Positions 34,102 through 45,362 of a stretch of DNA of 64,000 bases are shown here, in pieces. Location of the stretch: NCBI GenBank assembly GCA_022478985.1, contig JAKSZP010018547.1, positions 98,139-162,138 of the forward strand, in the 5' to 3' direction. A program made the translations under genes and the position numbers. This DNA is from Massospora cicadina. Lineage: Eukaryota > Entomophthoromycota > Entomophthoromycetes > Entomophthorales > Entomophthoraceae. How positions within the stretch are numbered: position 1 is the stretch's first letter; every line of letters starts with the position of its first letter. Under the pieces are notes generated by a model, which was given only the letters and a program-made list of their open reading frames with translations, ran no database searches and was not told the DNA's origin.

Positions 34102-36070
34102 TGTTAAAATTTGTGGGTTTCATTGATTGTTAATGATTGATAACCCCTAAATTGATTAACTGCACAGGTTCAGTGTTGTGCAATTCTCCATGTTGTCTGA
34201 CAATACTATGTATTCTTTTGATAATAGTATGAGGACTATTATCTTTAGTTGAATAAGCACTAGTATTAGGTCCGACGCTTGACCAGTATTCCTCCTAGAA
34301 ACACTTAAGATGTCTTCAATAGGGATTTTGTATAGAGAGTGTCTGTAACTCTCTCGTTCCCAGCAGGATGGTGTGGGATACAAACCCACACTATTAGGGA
34401 ACTAGCCATTAGAAAAATGAGAAACAAGGCACCTCAAATGGTGCCAGTACAAAAGGGACCCAATGCAAGGGTGTAGAGCGCGGTATACAATACCAGGTAA
34501 GCGAGAAACAATACAACTTGAGTGGACCCCAGGGGGGAGTACATAATCAAGTGTAAATTGGTGCTAGGAGGCTTTGAGCCTCGATCTGGAGGGGACCTGA
34601 GCAGCCCAAGGGAGCTCCTGAAACTTTTATTATTTGGGATAGTATGTAGTGGCCAACATAGTTGGAGACCTCCTCAAAGAGTTCCGCACCCAAGTTCAAC
34701 TAAGGAACCATAAAGAAAACATAAAAAAGCGGGTAAGTTTATTTTGTGTATGTCGACCAAAAAGGAGTGTTGGTCACAGAAACCATATTTAAACATAGTT
34801 GGGGTAATTATGGGTCTGCGGAAGTGGGCACAAGCCTTGATGCTCCAATAGGCAAACGCTCTCATCCAATTTGGTAGAATACACCAAAGCATCTTCACTC
34901 ATGTGATCAATTGATGTTGTATTATACCCAAACTCATAATTTTGTGACTAGAACTGGGTTTTGAACCTCCGTTTTCCAATCAACCAAATCGAACTGTTTT
35001 TGTTTGTTAAGTAGATTGTCAATTTTAACACCTGGGCCAATACAAGGGACTGGGCGTTTTGCACTTCACTAGTACCAACCTGGGCATATTTTGCTTGTAC
35101 CCAGCATTGGATAATGTGTGCTTGAGGTCAGAGAGAGCCTGAAGCTTCACCTTCTGGGCCTCCTGTCGCCCAGCCTTATCCTTGGGGTTGGTTCCTACTA
35201 TCAAGTTGTTCAACCATGACAGATTCAGTCCCTTATAAAGCCTAAATTGATATACGCTCAGATCCTCATTTACATCTTCTCTCTGATGACACACAGTTGA
35301 AAGCAATCCCCAATTCAGCTCAGCTTTTCTTCTCTGGATCCACGCTCATATTATTACTCTTTATTTATAAAGAGTCTCCAATTAAAGCACACAGCATTAA
35401 TTACCTTGAAGAAGAATAGAACTAAAATGGAGTGTTTTAAGTGAATTCTTAGGGGAATTTATATTAGGACTACAGCGTCCAACCCTTGGTTGGCACCTCA
35501 TTGATGAAATGGCAGCCATTGAAATTTAATCCATCATAGTCTCATCAGCGATTGTCTTCTCCATCTTGGCTAGGATTCCATCATAGGACATCCTTGAGAC
35601 CTAAAACGGAAAAAGCTGGATAATGTGTCCCTAACGTTTTCCTCTCAATCGCAGTGGACTAACCATATTTGGCAAGCGACCTGCTTAGACGTTAGGACTT
35701 GTTACCAATTAAGGCAGGTCATGAACCAACTGATTGATTTGCCAGTTGCAGGCATCATCATTCACCTCACAACTTGATTTTAAATTCCCAATTGGTCAGT
35801 GATGAAAACTGAATGATCCCAATCAGTACACCTGACAAATAAACACTATCAGATGCCCTTTTTTCATTGGCAACTATGCCTGACGAGATCCTAAGCATTC
35901 ACTTAGATCAATCTCTAAAAGATTGAACCAGGGAATACCTAAAAATCCACAAAACATTTTTACCCCAAAATCAGGGTCAACTGATATCCATTTTACTTTG
36001 CTATAGAAAATTAATCACTACCAATCCCTGGTAATCTAGTCAGCAGGGAATATGGGGGAAAACCCCAACA
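34102..36070 (-). repeat. LTR A (3' LTR of E1), with an 0.87-kb insert
   Basis: Begins TGTTAAAATTT and ends CCAACA on the plus strand. Without the insert at 34362-35232 it is about 1.1 kb and aligns along its length with LTRs B (43331-44458), C (45363-46452) and D (51634-52718). The adjacent bases 36071-36084, read on the minus strand, are CAAGAGGGAGGATG, a polypurine tract expected before a 3' LTR. Confidence 0.9.
34362..35232. mobile_element. Unclassified insert inside LTR A
   Basis: LTRs B, C and D run straight through this position, so about 871 bases are foreign. CGTTCCC before the insert and CAGTCCC at its end may be a decayed target duplication. The left end holds a two-part hairpin (34356-34402: GTTCCC with GGGAAC, and GTGTGGG with CCCACAC). 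On the minus strand two B-box-like strings occur: GGCTCAAAGCC near 34572-34582 and GGTTCAAAACC near 34954-34964. The second follows an A-box-like TTCGATTTGGTTGATTGG at a tRNA-like distance. A minus frame at 35025-35306 (RLYKGLNLSWLNN, NPKDKAGRQEAQKVKLQALS) is open but enters the LTR. A SINE-like or other non-autonomous element is possible. Confidence 0.5.
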
Positions 36071-36084
36071 CATCCTCCCTCTTG
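36071..36084 (-). promoter_or_regulatory. Polypurine tract of E1
   Basis: Minus-strand CAAGAGGGAGGATG directly before LTR A. The E2 equivalent at 46453-46466 reads CAAGAGGGGGGATG. Second-strand DNA priming site by analogy with all LTR elements. Confidence 0.75.
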
Positions 36085-36099
36085 ACTAGATTTCCAGCG

Positions 36100-37800
36100 A
36101 AAAAGGATTGGGACAAGAGAACACTGCTTTGGACACTCAGTAGAATACTTTTTCAAGCAGAGTACAATCAATTAGTACTCAATGCTGCTCAGGACGACCT
36201 TTGGCTTGCGGCTCTCTTCCTCTTCCTCCTGACTACTGCCTAATCACAGTGCAGTTCCCATGCCTTCTGTTGTACCTGGCTGATTGATTTACTAATGATG
36301 ATATCAATCCTGGGATCTGGTTTTCCCCCATCAGGGCATATGACCCACTGTCATATTCAGGATTCTTGGTCTAACATCCTCAATCTTACTGATTTTCTCC
36401 CCATCCTTGACCAGAGATTCTTGCCACTAAAGTTTGTTTCATGGTGTAATTAAGAACGCTATTTATATTCGCCTTTGTTATTTTCTCATAATAACATCTT
36501 GACTCATATCATTCTTTATTTTTCTCTTGTGAGATTATCCCATTAATTTTTGAAAATATTTCTCCAAAATTAGAGTTTATTTTTAGAGTGCATAATGTCA
36601 ACTATCATATAAGTAAGACATTCCCCTCTCATCCAGCTCATCTGTCTAATTTAGTGTCCTGGTACAACAACTGATTAATAGCATGCCTGATAAAGATCTT
36701 CATCTCTTTCAGCTGATGAGTCAATCTGCTCGCTGGAACCACTTCCATGGTCCTTCCAGGACTCATATTCCCAGTCAAGTACCAGTAGATAGTACTTCCA
36801 TCGAATTAATGAAAATGGCAACCAACCCCACTGAAACCAGGTTAGCAATTGTCACAAATGACTTGTGACCAATCCTTCCTCTATTGTCAATTCCTGAGTT
36901 AGATTTCAAGACTCTTCTGGATCCAGCTCCTTTTACAGATACTACTATTATCATCATTGAACCTCCTGAAGCAATGCCCTTTGCTCTTTATCATTTGTTC
37001 CTCTCTGGATTGGACTTGCTTCCAGAGTTCGTTTTCTGACTCAGCCAATATTACAAGCCAGCTGTTTTGACAACAAAACTATTAATCAGAAACAGCGTAC
37101 ATTTTGAACTCTCCTATGAATAATTAAGGGCACAAGTAACCTAGGCTTTGTGCATAGCTCTGAACTCCTCCAATCTCAAAAATATTTTAGATTAAGATGT
37201 TGCAGCATATGCTCTTCGCTTTGCTAGTTAACTTAATTAAAGTTGGGCCACGAAGCTTCCAGCTTTCCCTAGTTTTCATTGCTCCTTCTGCTTCAGCTTC
37301 TGAGAAGCTTGTAGTCATTGCTTGCAGGATGCCATTTTATCCTTGCACGACTATCTCATCTCTGGTGCATCCCATCGGTATCTTCCACTGTTGGCTTTGA
37401 TAGGGGGCATGATTTGGCAACCCCCATCTAGTATCTCATGCTCGTTGCCAGCCCATATGTCCGGTGTTCTTGATGAAGCCCATCAGCAAGCGCTCAAGAG
37501 CAATCTTCCTTCTCTGGTAAAATACTGGGATTATTCTGGGTTATTTGCTGACTGCCTCTTCTTATTCTGTTGCTTTCCTCCCCAATCTGATGTATAACAT
37601 TTGGCATCTTCCAATATTTCAATTTCTCTTCCCCTAGTCTCTTTCTTGCAGTGATCTGCGTCCCCTCAACGAACTTAATTATATGTAGGTCTAGACCTTG
37701 CTAGCATCCAATCTCACATAGATTTCAACGGTCAATTACTCCTACTGCAATCCATCCTCCCTCCCCCAGAGGTGAAAAAGGCGGAATCATCCTCAAATTG
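36100..37800 (-). pseudogene. ORF3 of E1, downstream of integrase, function unknown
   Basis: Minus-strand coding remnant between the R spacer and the polypurine tract, about 560 codons. It starts near 37795 with MIPPFSPLGEG. Readable parts include WKIPMGCTRDEIVVQG, NGILQAMTTSFSEAEAEGAM, SWKLRGPTLIKLTSKAKSIC, NIFEIGGVQSYAQSLGYLCP, FIGEFKMYAVSD, ILAESENELWKQVQSREEQM, PGRTMEVVPASRLTHQLKEM and, at the end, EEEESRKPKVVLSSIEY. E2 preserves the same peptides at 46460-48180. No signal peptide, membrane segment, zinc finger or known enzyme motif is visible, so an envelope gene is not supported. One stretch (ESENELWKQVQSREEQ) could form a coiled coil. Stops and frameshifts show it is dead here. Confidence 0.55.
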
Positions 37801-37849
37801 AGAATAATCAATAAAAAATGATAAATATAGAAATATATCAGTCTTCCTA

Positions 37850-38160
37850 TGCGTTTTTTAATAATCTCTTTTTCCAATTTTTTCTTCTAATCTTTTACTT
37901 TGTTCTTCTTTTTCCATGGGACTTGACTTTTTTGGTTCAGCGTTCCATCTTTTTAGTTTATTCCTCAAACTAGATCCTAGGTATACTTTTACCTACCAGT
38001 TTTCTATGGTTCAGAGGTCTTTCTTTTTTAAGACTTAACCATCTAGTTTTGTTCAGCAGTCCTTTTTTCAGACTTAACCAAATCATTAGGACATAAAAAA
38101 CTTAATGTTTCTTTGGTCCTTTAGGAGCTCTTTTTATTTATTTTCCTCGATCTATCACTT
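37850..38160 (-). repeat. R module, copy 1 (E1 spacer between integrase and ORF3)
   Basis: Plus-strand landmarks: GGGACTTGAC, GGTTCAGCG-TCCATCTTTTTA, GGTATAC-TTT-ACCTACCAGTTTTC, TGGTTCAGAGGTC, AGACTTAACCATCTAGTTT. Internally a unit of about 50 bases built on GGTTCAG-GGTCCTTTTTT-AGACTTAACCA is repeated three to four times. Copies 2 and 3 are at 48235-48545 and 50390-50700. The minus strand is Lys-rich in translation, so it might be coding, but a regulatory or structural role is equally possible. Confidence 0.65.
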
Positions 38161-39080
38161 TAAATACTTAGCATGGACTCAATTTACTTCCTTCCATCCA
38201 AGAAGTTCTTGATGGAGTAGGCGTTTGTTACCATCTTGCAATCATCTCAAATGGATCTGCCCACAATGCATCCAATTTATTTCTTCTCCTGAAACCATGT
38301 GTATTGCAATAGGTAACTCTTTCGCCTATTTGGTATTCTGATAAGGCCAGTCATTTTTTATCATCCGTCATTTTTGCTCATATACTCTACTTCAAAGTTG
38401 TGTCAGGTGCTTGCGATTGCATTTTTATCAGGATACTTGTCAATCAGTTCAGGTACTTCTCAGCACTCATCACTGATGTTATATCCACCAACAATATATA
38501 ATTGGCGGCAATACGGCTTTCTTCCCATATAGCAACTTAAACAGCATTTTCCCATTGCCATATGATGAATAATATTGTAGGCGAACATCACTAAACTCAG
38601 GTACATTCCCCACACAGAAGTTCATCATGCGACCAGCTTCCTCAGCGTCACAGCCAGCATCTCATTAAATCGTTCCACCAGTCCATTTGTCTCTGGCTGG
38701 TAGGGTACAGACACAACCCCTCAGATCCCAATTATTTAATTTAATTGCATGAAATATGAGATGTGAAATTTGTCCCATTATCACTCATCATGACCTGCAG
38801 GCATCCATGTCGTTATACTATTTGATCTAGGATGAACTTTTGCTTTACTGGTAGTATCTACTTTTTCCAGGGCCTTCATCTTGACCCATCTCATCAGATG
38901 ATTGATTGCAACTAATATGTACTTGACTCCCCCTATGATCATCATCAGCGGTCCCATCACATTGATTTACTTCTTATGCCAAGCAAATCCAGGGCAGACC
39001 AGTTGGTATCCAGTCATATTATCATGTGGCTTGTGCAACTGGCACTCCATAAAGCAAGCCAGATAGTCTGCGACATCATA
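38160..39080 (-). pseudogene. Integrase (E1)
   Basis: Core start at about 38930-39000: CPGFAWHKK, stop, INVMGPLMMIIGGVKYILVA, where the first catalytic Asp (DVMGP) is Asn; E2 has the same Asn. Core end near 38640-38720: VSVPYQPETNGLVERFNEML, with the catalytic Glu kept. The C-terminal module near 38215-38330 reads YQIGERVTYCNTHGFRRRNK, LDALWADPFEMIA, with ADPFEM in the GPF/Y position. No chromodomain follows; instead the R module and ORF3 are found. Confidence 0.8.
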
Positions 39081-39429
39081 GTTGATTGACTCCCAGTACT
39101 AGTACTGGAGAATATGGTCAGTCGTTTTTCTCAGGCCTCTGTACCCAACAACCTTATGACAAGCTTAATAATAGCCACTCATTCTGACAGCTTTGGGGAT
39201 AGTAATTTCTTCCCATTGATTGTCTTGAAAACTTTTCAATCATGGTCTTGGTGTTTTTCATCGCTTTTCTAAGCACACCTTGGATTGCTTGGGGCTTAAT
39301 CCCAATTTCTCCATCGACCATTCTCTAGAATAACTCATCCGCCTGCTGGTATACCATTTAGACCGTTTAAAACCATTGTAAGACATCCACATTCTGATTT
39401 GAAGCCCCCACTCAGTGGATAATATCATA

Positions 39430-39720
39430 ATTATAAGCCTGTAACTTCAATAACCATCAGGCCAGTTATCATTCTGGTTCTTGTAAATTGTAAGCCAACA
39501 CAACGGGGAGCGTTCCATCACCACTTTAAAGTGCATTCCGTAGATGTACACTTAGAACTGTTTACAGGCGTAAATGACTGCAAGGCATTTATGCTCAGTT
39601 ATGGTTTAATACTTCTAAGCAGCTGAGAGTGTATGGCTCACATATGCCACTGGATGTTCATCCCCAAGTTCATCTACTTGGCTCAGTACGGCGCCAATCG
39701 CCATCAATCAAGCATAAGTT
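39430..39720 (-). pseudogene. RNase H (E1)
   Basis: Readings QVDELGDEHPVAYVSHTLSA, TITEHKCLAVIYACKQF and VYIYGMHFKVV match the middle and end of Ty3 RNase H. The catalytic Glu of the E-KE/ECLAV helix is at H-K-C here, that is, the E of ECLAV is Lys. The first Asp lies in a broken stretch near 39720-39780. The E2 copy at 49780-50110 is better preserved. Confidence 0.75.
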
Positions 39721-40006
39721 TGTATGATAAATTCTCAATTGAAATTTTGATATTTCAAAATTAAAGAATATATCAAATACTGACATATAACTCAACTAAG
39801 GATTTCTGTGCTTCTTTATAACATACATATCCTTTCTTCACATCCTTCAACAGATGGAATAAGGGCATGGCAACTCTGGAAAAATCCTGAATAAATCTTC
39901 TATAGTATCCAACCATTTCAAGTAACACTTGGATGTCTCAGAAACTCTTCAGCATAGCCATTCATTCTAAGACTTCAATTTTCTGGGCTTGCAGATGAAG
40001 TCCACT

Positions 40007-40700
40007 TTAGTTAATCACGAATCCCATATAATCCAACTTTTTTTTGAAGAAGTGACACTTCCTTTTCTTAATCTTCAGGTTGGCCAAGGATAGCTTCTCG
40101 AACACTTCCTCCAGGTGGTGCAAATGGTCAGTAAACGTCCTACTGAACACATTGATATCATTCAAGTATACCGGGATGCACGACAACTTCAAGTCGTTTA
40201 ATATAGCGTCCCTGGCCCTCTGGAACGTCGCAGGCACATTGTAAAGACTCTGGGACATTCTTGTAGGTTGATATAGCCCCTGTGCGGTGATAATCGCACA
40301 TTTTTCTTAGTCTTCTATTGGAAGATAAATTTGCCAATATCCCAATATTAGATCCATCGTGGAGAACAACTTCGCTTCTCTCAATCAATCTAGTGCATCA
40401 TCAATTCTTGTTAGTAGGTACAAGTCCTTATTCAAAATTTTGTTCAGCTTCCAATAATCAATTACCACCCAATTAGAGCCATCCTTCTTCTTCACAATAA
40501 GAATTGGATTTGCCCAGGGACTCAATGACAGAACTAGAAGCCCATGCTTTACTAGTTTGCTAATCTTTTTCTCCACTACTGCCTAGCCACCTTTGATCAT
40601 CAAATTAGTCTCATCCTGATTGGCAAAATTTTCCCAGTATCGATCTTGTGGATCACATCTCTTGCACATCTCAATTAATGGTTGTCCTGGGCAAATACTT
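40007..40700 (-). pseudogene. Reverse transcriptase (E1)
   Basis: The frame 40385-40576 reads ISKLVKHGLLVLSLSPWANP, ILIVKKKDGSNWVVIDYWKL and NKDLYLLTRIDDALD, the Ty3 fingers block with R to W changes. The frame 40007-40258 reads MSQSLYNVPATFQRARDAIL, NDLKLSCIPVYLNDINVFSR, and LANLKIKKRKCHFFKKKLDY. The catalytic box is YLND (GAT to AAT), so the second Asp of YLDD is lost. This is the best preserved RT by open length in the window: 84 codons uninterrupted. Confidence 0.88.
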
Positions 40701-41640
40701 CCCAATATTTTTTTACCAATTTAAGTACCTTCACTTGCTGTCCTTCCGTCAGATCAGCGAGTTGCTCTTGATTAACCAGTATATTGATACTCTCAGTTAA
40801 CCTGGTTAGTAATCCCATTTCATTGAGGGTAGCAAAATAGTGAAATTTCCTCAGTTTGGCCATCAGGATTAGGTGAACAAACATGATGATCTGATTCTTT
40901 TTAATCTTCATTGACTTTTTAATTAAATTCACCAGGCTAACTGGAATTTCTCCATGGCCTAGAATTATTATTCCAGGAGCCACCCAAGACTCTACTCTGG
41001 ACTTCTTCCAGTGGCTTCTGACCTCCCCATACAGCATCTCTGGTATCTCTAATGCCATCCCATGTCAACTATTATTTGTAATTCTGGCGTTATGGTTTTT
41101 GCATTCTTGATACTCATTGGAATTCCCCAATTTTCTAGGATTTCCGTCAGCATTTCTTGTTGCTTCTGCCCAACTAGTTGGTATCAAATTGGGACAATGC
41201 CATCATTGTATATCAAGTTGATGAATTTATTTCTCCTACTCAGTGGAGCTTCACCATCCTTTTGATAAACCAATGGTAACGTCTGACCCAATATGGTTAA
41301 CGTATTAATCTTGAGGTTACATTTAACTTTGTTTTTCATAGAAATTCCATCCTGATCAGAATGTCATAGTTTTGGTTGGCCAAACTATTGCTGGTGCAGA
41401 TACCACTAAGGCTCCAAATCAAAGTTGCAGAGTGCTATATGCTCCACATGGGATGGTGGTATTTGATCCAGATGTCCTGTACTCTTTCTTGTGTTCCAAG
41501 TGAGGTTTGATCTTAATTCTCTTCACCAGCTTGGTTGAGACAACATTACTGGGCGCTCCGCTGTCAACAATTGAAATCACTCATACTAGATATAATGTAT
41601 AGCTATATATGTGCACTCAGAGTATTGTAAGATAGTATTT
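40675..41640 (-). pseudogene. Retropepsin and protease-RT linker (E1)
   Basis: At 41500-41580 the minus frame reads VISIVDSGAPSNVVSTKLVK, a retropepsin active site with Asp-Ser-Gly intact. The 127-codon frame 40675-41058 (MALEIPEMLYGEVRSHWKKS, GIIILGHGEIPVSLVNLIKK, SINILVNQEQLADLTEGQQV, LKLVKKYWEVFAQDN) is the linker that ends in the usual '--L--LL--YWDVFA' entry into RT. It is one of the longest open frames in the window. Confidence 0.78.
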
Positions 41641-41949
41641 ACTGAGTGTGTAGCAGCATTATTAGCTGAATTGAGGGTGTGAATGATTTGCGCCAATAAA
41701 TCAGGTAATGATTCCGTGATTGCGCTGAGGGGGATTGACAGGTTTGCCTCATCTAATCAAACTTTGATCATTTCTTTGGAATTATCTGCAGCTCAAATCT
41801 TGTCCACTAGTTATTGGGCGTATGGCCAAGCAACTTCTTTTTTTATCTCATGGTCAATTTACTTTGCCTGGATCTTGTTACTGCATTTAAGTCCAAATTG
41901 ACTACTAGATACAGCTGTTCCTGTATATCTTCAACATAGAGATCACTGA

Positions 41950-43250
41950 TGTCAATCCAACCATTCATAATATTGGGAGGAAAAGCATTCTCTGCAGATA
42001 TAGACTTTTCCCCATCTAGGCCGTGGGCCCTTTTCCCGACTCTTTTGCAGTTGCAGACTCTTTTTTCTTAATTTAAGTTGATTTGGTCCTTGGGTTTTTT
42101 TTGCAATGTACATCGAAATGTCCCTTTCCTCCACACAGGTAACAGACTTTCTCCTTATTAATACGTTTAAAGACTTCAGGCTTATTCCTCAGTACAACTC
42201 AATTATTTATTTCCTTAGCACCCTCATTCCCCTTTGTGGAATTTAAATTTAGTACTGGGTTTGATTTGAAACTTCTATTTGGGGCATCAAAGGTTGCTCC
42301 CAAGATTTTCAAATTGTCTACCATCTGATAGGTGGTAGTTTTCATCATGAACATGGAAGACATCATCTGATTTATATTGCAGTAAGGGCTGAAGGTACAC
42401 ATGTAATGCAATTTGGTCATTAAAATCATCCAGCGCTTTTGCTCCAACCAGGATTTGCAATTCCTGTTAGAAACAATCGGCAAAGCTTGCTAAGAATTCA
42501 TCTTTATGGAATTATATGCCCATAAACTCTTGTTTGCGCTAAGACATGCATGTCAGGTTTGCGAATTCCTTTATAAATGGCCACTTTTTGTCTCTGAGTA
42601 CAACCAGCTGTCCCCTACTAGATGGGGCAATACTAGGTTTAAACAATCGGTATCTAGGCAATTCGTCACCATCAATGCCTTTTAATGATCACCATATCCA
42701 TACATTGTCATATTGAACAATCAGAAAGTTGCTGAGGCATTATCCCAATGGAAAATCAGCAATTTTAATGTCAATTTTAATTCCTCTGAGGTTTCTCTAG
42801 CTACTTCTCTTGGTTTGGCTACTCAGCTCACTTGGGGAGTAATTTCAGGTGTCATCTCTGAAATAGCAGGAACAGTGGATGGCATGTTTCTTGGGGTTTT
42901 CATCTTTCCAATTAGCGTATGGGAAGTTCTTTCTTCAGAGTTAGTCGCTGCATATGGCTCACATTCACATTTGTTAGTTTAGACTCCTTGACTTGTTTAT
43001 TCAGCTGCTTGATATCTGCACTGAATGCTCTTAAACAAACGTGATCTGCTTCACACTTTGTTTTTCATAAATATACTTCTTGAATTAAGTACCCTTCTTT
43101 CTTCTTTAATGACGTTATCTTCCAATAACTCATTTCTGAACCTCATAGTATTAAACCCTTTCAATCTTATTAACTCTCTCCTCTAAGGCTGCGAATTCTC
43201 AATGATCCGCTGAGTTCAGGGCGTTCTAATTAACAGTTACAACTCCATCC
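41950..43250 (-). pseudogene. Gag with intact CCHC zinc knuckle (E1)
   Basis: A start near 43237 gives MDGVVTV and then ALEERVNKIERV. The capsid-like part (42199-42540) reads KDEFLASFADC, ELQILVGAKALDDFNDQIAL, HVYLQPLLQYKSDDVF. At 42103-42144 the minus strand encodes CYLCGGKGHFDVHC, a perfect C-x2-C-x4-H-x4-C knuckle followed by KKNP. Knuckles of this kind bind the genomic RNA for packaging (family knowledge). Stops are scattered. The N-terminal part differs from the Gag N-terminus of E2 and of the remnant at 44459-45362, so two Gag subtypes share this LTR family. Confidence 0.75.
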
Positions 43251-43310
43251 ATAGTCTTCTTATCTCATCTTTAAACAGCACTACGTTCTAAAATCTTCTA
43301 CTCAACTACA

Positions 43311-43328
43311 TCCCTGTAGTGAGCACCA
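43311..43328 (-). promoter_or_regulatory. Primer-binding site of E1
   Basis: Minus-strand TGGTGCTCACTACAGGGA, two bases after the LTR B end. Equivalent positions by LTR C (45343-45360) and LTR D (51614-51631) read TGTTACTCACTACAGGGG and TGTTGCTCACTACAGGGG. A TGG start fits a tRNA ending CCA; the tRNA is not identified. Confidence 0.7.
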
Positions 43329-43330
43329 AT

Positions 43331-44458
43331 TGTTAAAATTTATAGTTTTCTAATTATTTTTGGCTAATACCCCTATAGATGTATTAACTTCACAAGTTCA
43401 GGTTTTTTGCAATTCTACATGGTGTATGATAGTAGTTGATATAATCATTGATAATAGTATGGAGACTATTACCTGTAGGTGAATGAAAGTACTAGAAATT
43501 TGGTTAACGCTCAGACAGTATTTCCTCTCAATTACTTTGAAGTCCTGAATAGGGATTCATTCCCTGGTACCGCCTAGCTCAATCTACACTCAGATCCCTG
43601 TTTACGGTTTCTCTCTATGACACACTTTTGGCAGCAATCCCCAATTTGCTCAGCTTATTATCTGGATCCTCGCTCAGATCCTTACTCTTTATCCTAAAGA
43701 GTCTCCCGATTATTGCACACAGCAATAAATTCCTTGAGAAAGAATAGAACTCAAAATGGATTCTGTTCTAAGTATACTAAGATAATACTCTGATAATGAA
43801 TCTGTAAAGTAATGTTTTTATTAATGAATTCTTTAGGGAATTTATAGTGGGCAATTCAGTGCCCAACCCTTGGTTGGCACCTCCTGGATAAAACGGCAGC
43901 CATTTCCATTGAATTACTTATCCTCATCTCATCAGCGATGTTCTTCTCCATCCTGGTTAGGATTCCATCATTTGACACCCTTGAGATCTAAAATGGAAAG
44001 AGTCAGAGAACATATTCCTATCATTTTCTTCTGGATCCAAGAGAACTAACCATATTTGGCAAGCGACCTGATTATGTAATGGAACTTGTTACCCATTAAT
44101 GCAGGTCACAAACCAATTAATCAATTTGCTAGTTGAAGGTGGCATCAATCGCCTTGCAACTTACTCCTTAAATTCCTAATCATTTAGTAATTTAATTCAA
44201 CCAATACCAATTGGTATACCTGATAGTTAATCACCTATCAGATGCCCCTAAAGCATTTTCAACTCTCACAATAAGATCTTAAGCATTCATCCAGATTGAT
44301 CCCTGACAGATCTGACCCAGGCAAATAACTTAAAATCCCCCAAACATAGTTACCCCAAAATCAGGTTCAACCAATATACAATTTACTTTACATTAGGGAA
44401 TTACTTCCTAGTAATCACTGGTAATCTAGTCAGCTAGTTTTTGGGGAAAAAACCAACA
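43331..44458 (-). repeat. LTR B (5' LTR of E1)
   Basis: TGTTAAAATTTATAG to AACCAACA, 1128 bases, aligned with A, C and D. It is followed on its outer side by CTTGCCAAC rather than by a polypurine tract, so it does not border a normal 3' end of the next unit. Confidence 0.9.
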
Positions 44459-45362
44459 CTTGCCAACTTTGGCAGTACTCATAAATGTTTCCATTGATGA
44501 ATCTTTAATCCTGACTTGTCATTCTTCCAACAGGTCCTAATTCATTTCATATGTCAACAACTGACTCTTGAATCTTCATAACTCATTACATTGTGAATTT
44601 CTTATTAGTCAAAAGTTCCGTTTGATTGTTCTTATCATTTTTTTAAAAACTTTTTTTTGGCATTTGTTGCCATCCAAAACGTTGAAATAAATCCACTGGT
44701 GGATCTGGAAACGATCCCTTAATCACACAGATTTATCTAGCCTTGTTACCTCCATCCAATTTCGTCTTGAATTGATGATCTTCATCTCCAGAGATTTCCG
44801 CTGATTGATTGAATAATATATGGGTCAAACAATTCCCTCCACTATCTTGGACCAATTGTTTTCTGTTTTGACCTCATACTCTTCATCAGTAATGTAATCC
44901 AATAAATCAAAATTAATTGATTTTCCGTATAAACTCATCCAATGTCTCATCTTTTGTCTCCTCACTCCTCAGGACTATTTCAAGAGGGCCCAATTTCAAT
45001 CTGAGTTGGCCCTGAAAATCCTTGGGACTATTTCAAGTGAATTCTTTTGCAACCTGAGTTGGCCCTGCTGATAATCTTCATCTTAAGTTGATATCTGGAG
45101 GAACAGGATTTTCTTGCAGCACTAGACAATTCGATTCTAGGATGCAAGTCTTTTTCCCAAATCTTAAGTATCTTCATTGATTGGCTTCACTAGTTGCTCA
45201 ACTTTTGAGTTGAGTGAACGCAATTGGCTGTAGTAAACTTCACTTTCAGTCTTCAATGACAGTACTTTCCCTAGTGACTCATTACTGAAATTAGAAACAT
45301 TTTTATATGACATCATGTACTAGTATCTTCTACTCTACTACACCCCTGTAGTGAGTAACAAT
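44459..45362 (-). pseudogene. Gag-only internal remnant between LTRs B and C
   Basis: Homologous to 50735-51633 of E2. Read on the minus strand from the PBS by LTR C, a start near 45316 gives MMSYKNVSNFSNESLGKVLS, LKTESEVYYSQLRSLNSKVE, QLVKPINED: a Gag N-terminus with coiled-coil character. A tandem duplication of about 50 bases built on GGGCCAACTCAG...CTTGAAATAGTCC lies near 44955-45065. All of Pol is missing. The part 44928-45355 is identical to 51199-51626. Confidence 0.65.

Noticed and set aside
34940..35005. A true tRNA gene on the minus strand
   Set aside because: A- and B-box-like strings are present, but no seven-base acceptor stem, anticodon arm or cloverleaf can be formed. It is treated as possible SINE material only.
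36683..36868. Plus-strand frames at 36683-36868, 37197-37597 and 46434-47048
   Set aside because: They are shadows opposite ORF3, whose minus-strand reading is the one conserved between E1 and E2.
36100..37800. ORF3 as an envelope (env) gene
   Set aside because: No signal peptide, furin-like site or C-terminal membrane anchor is visible in either copy, so the env label is not supported.
39093..39108. Perfect 16-base palindrome CCAGTACTAGTACTGG
   Set aside because: It lies within the integrase/tether part of E1, and the E2 equivalent near 49470 is not palindromic, so it is most likely chance mutation of coding sequence.
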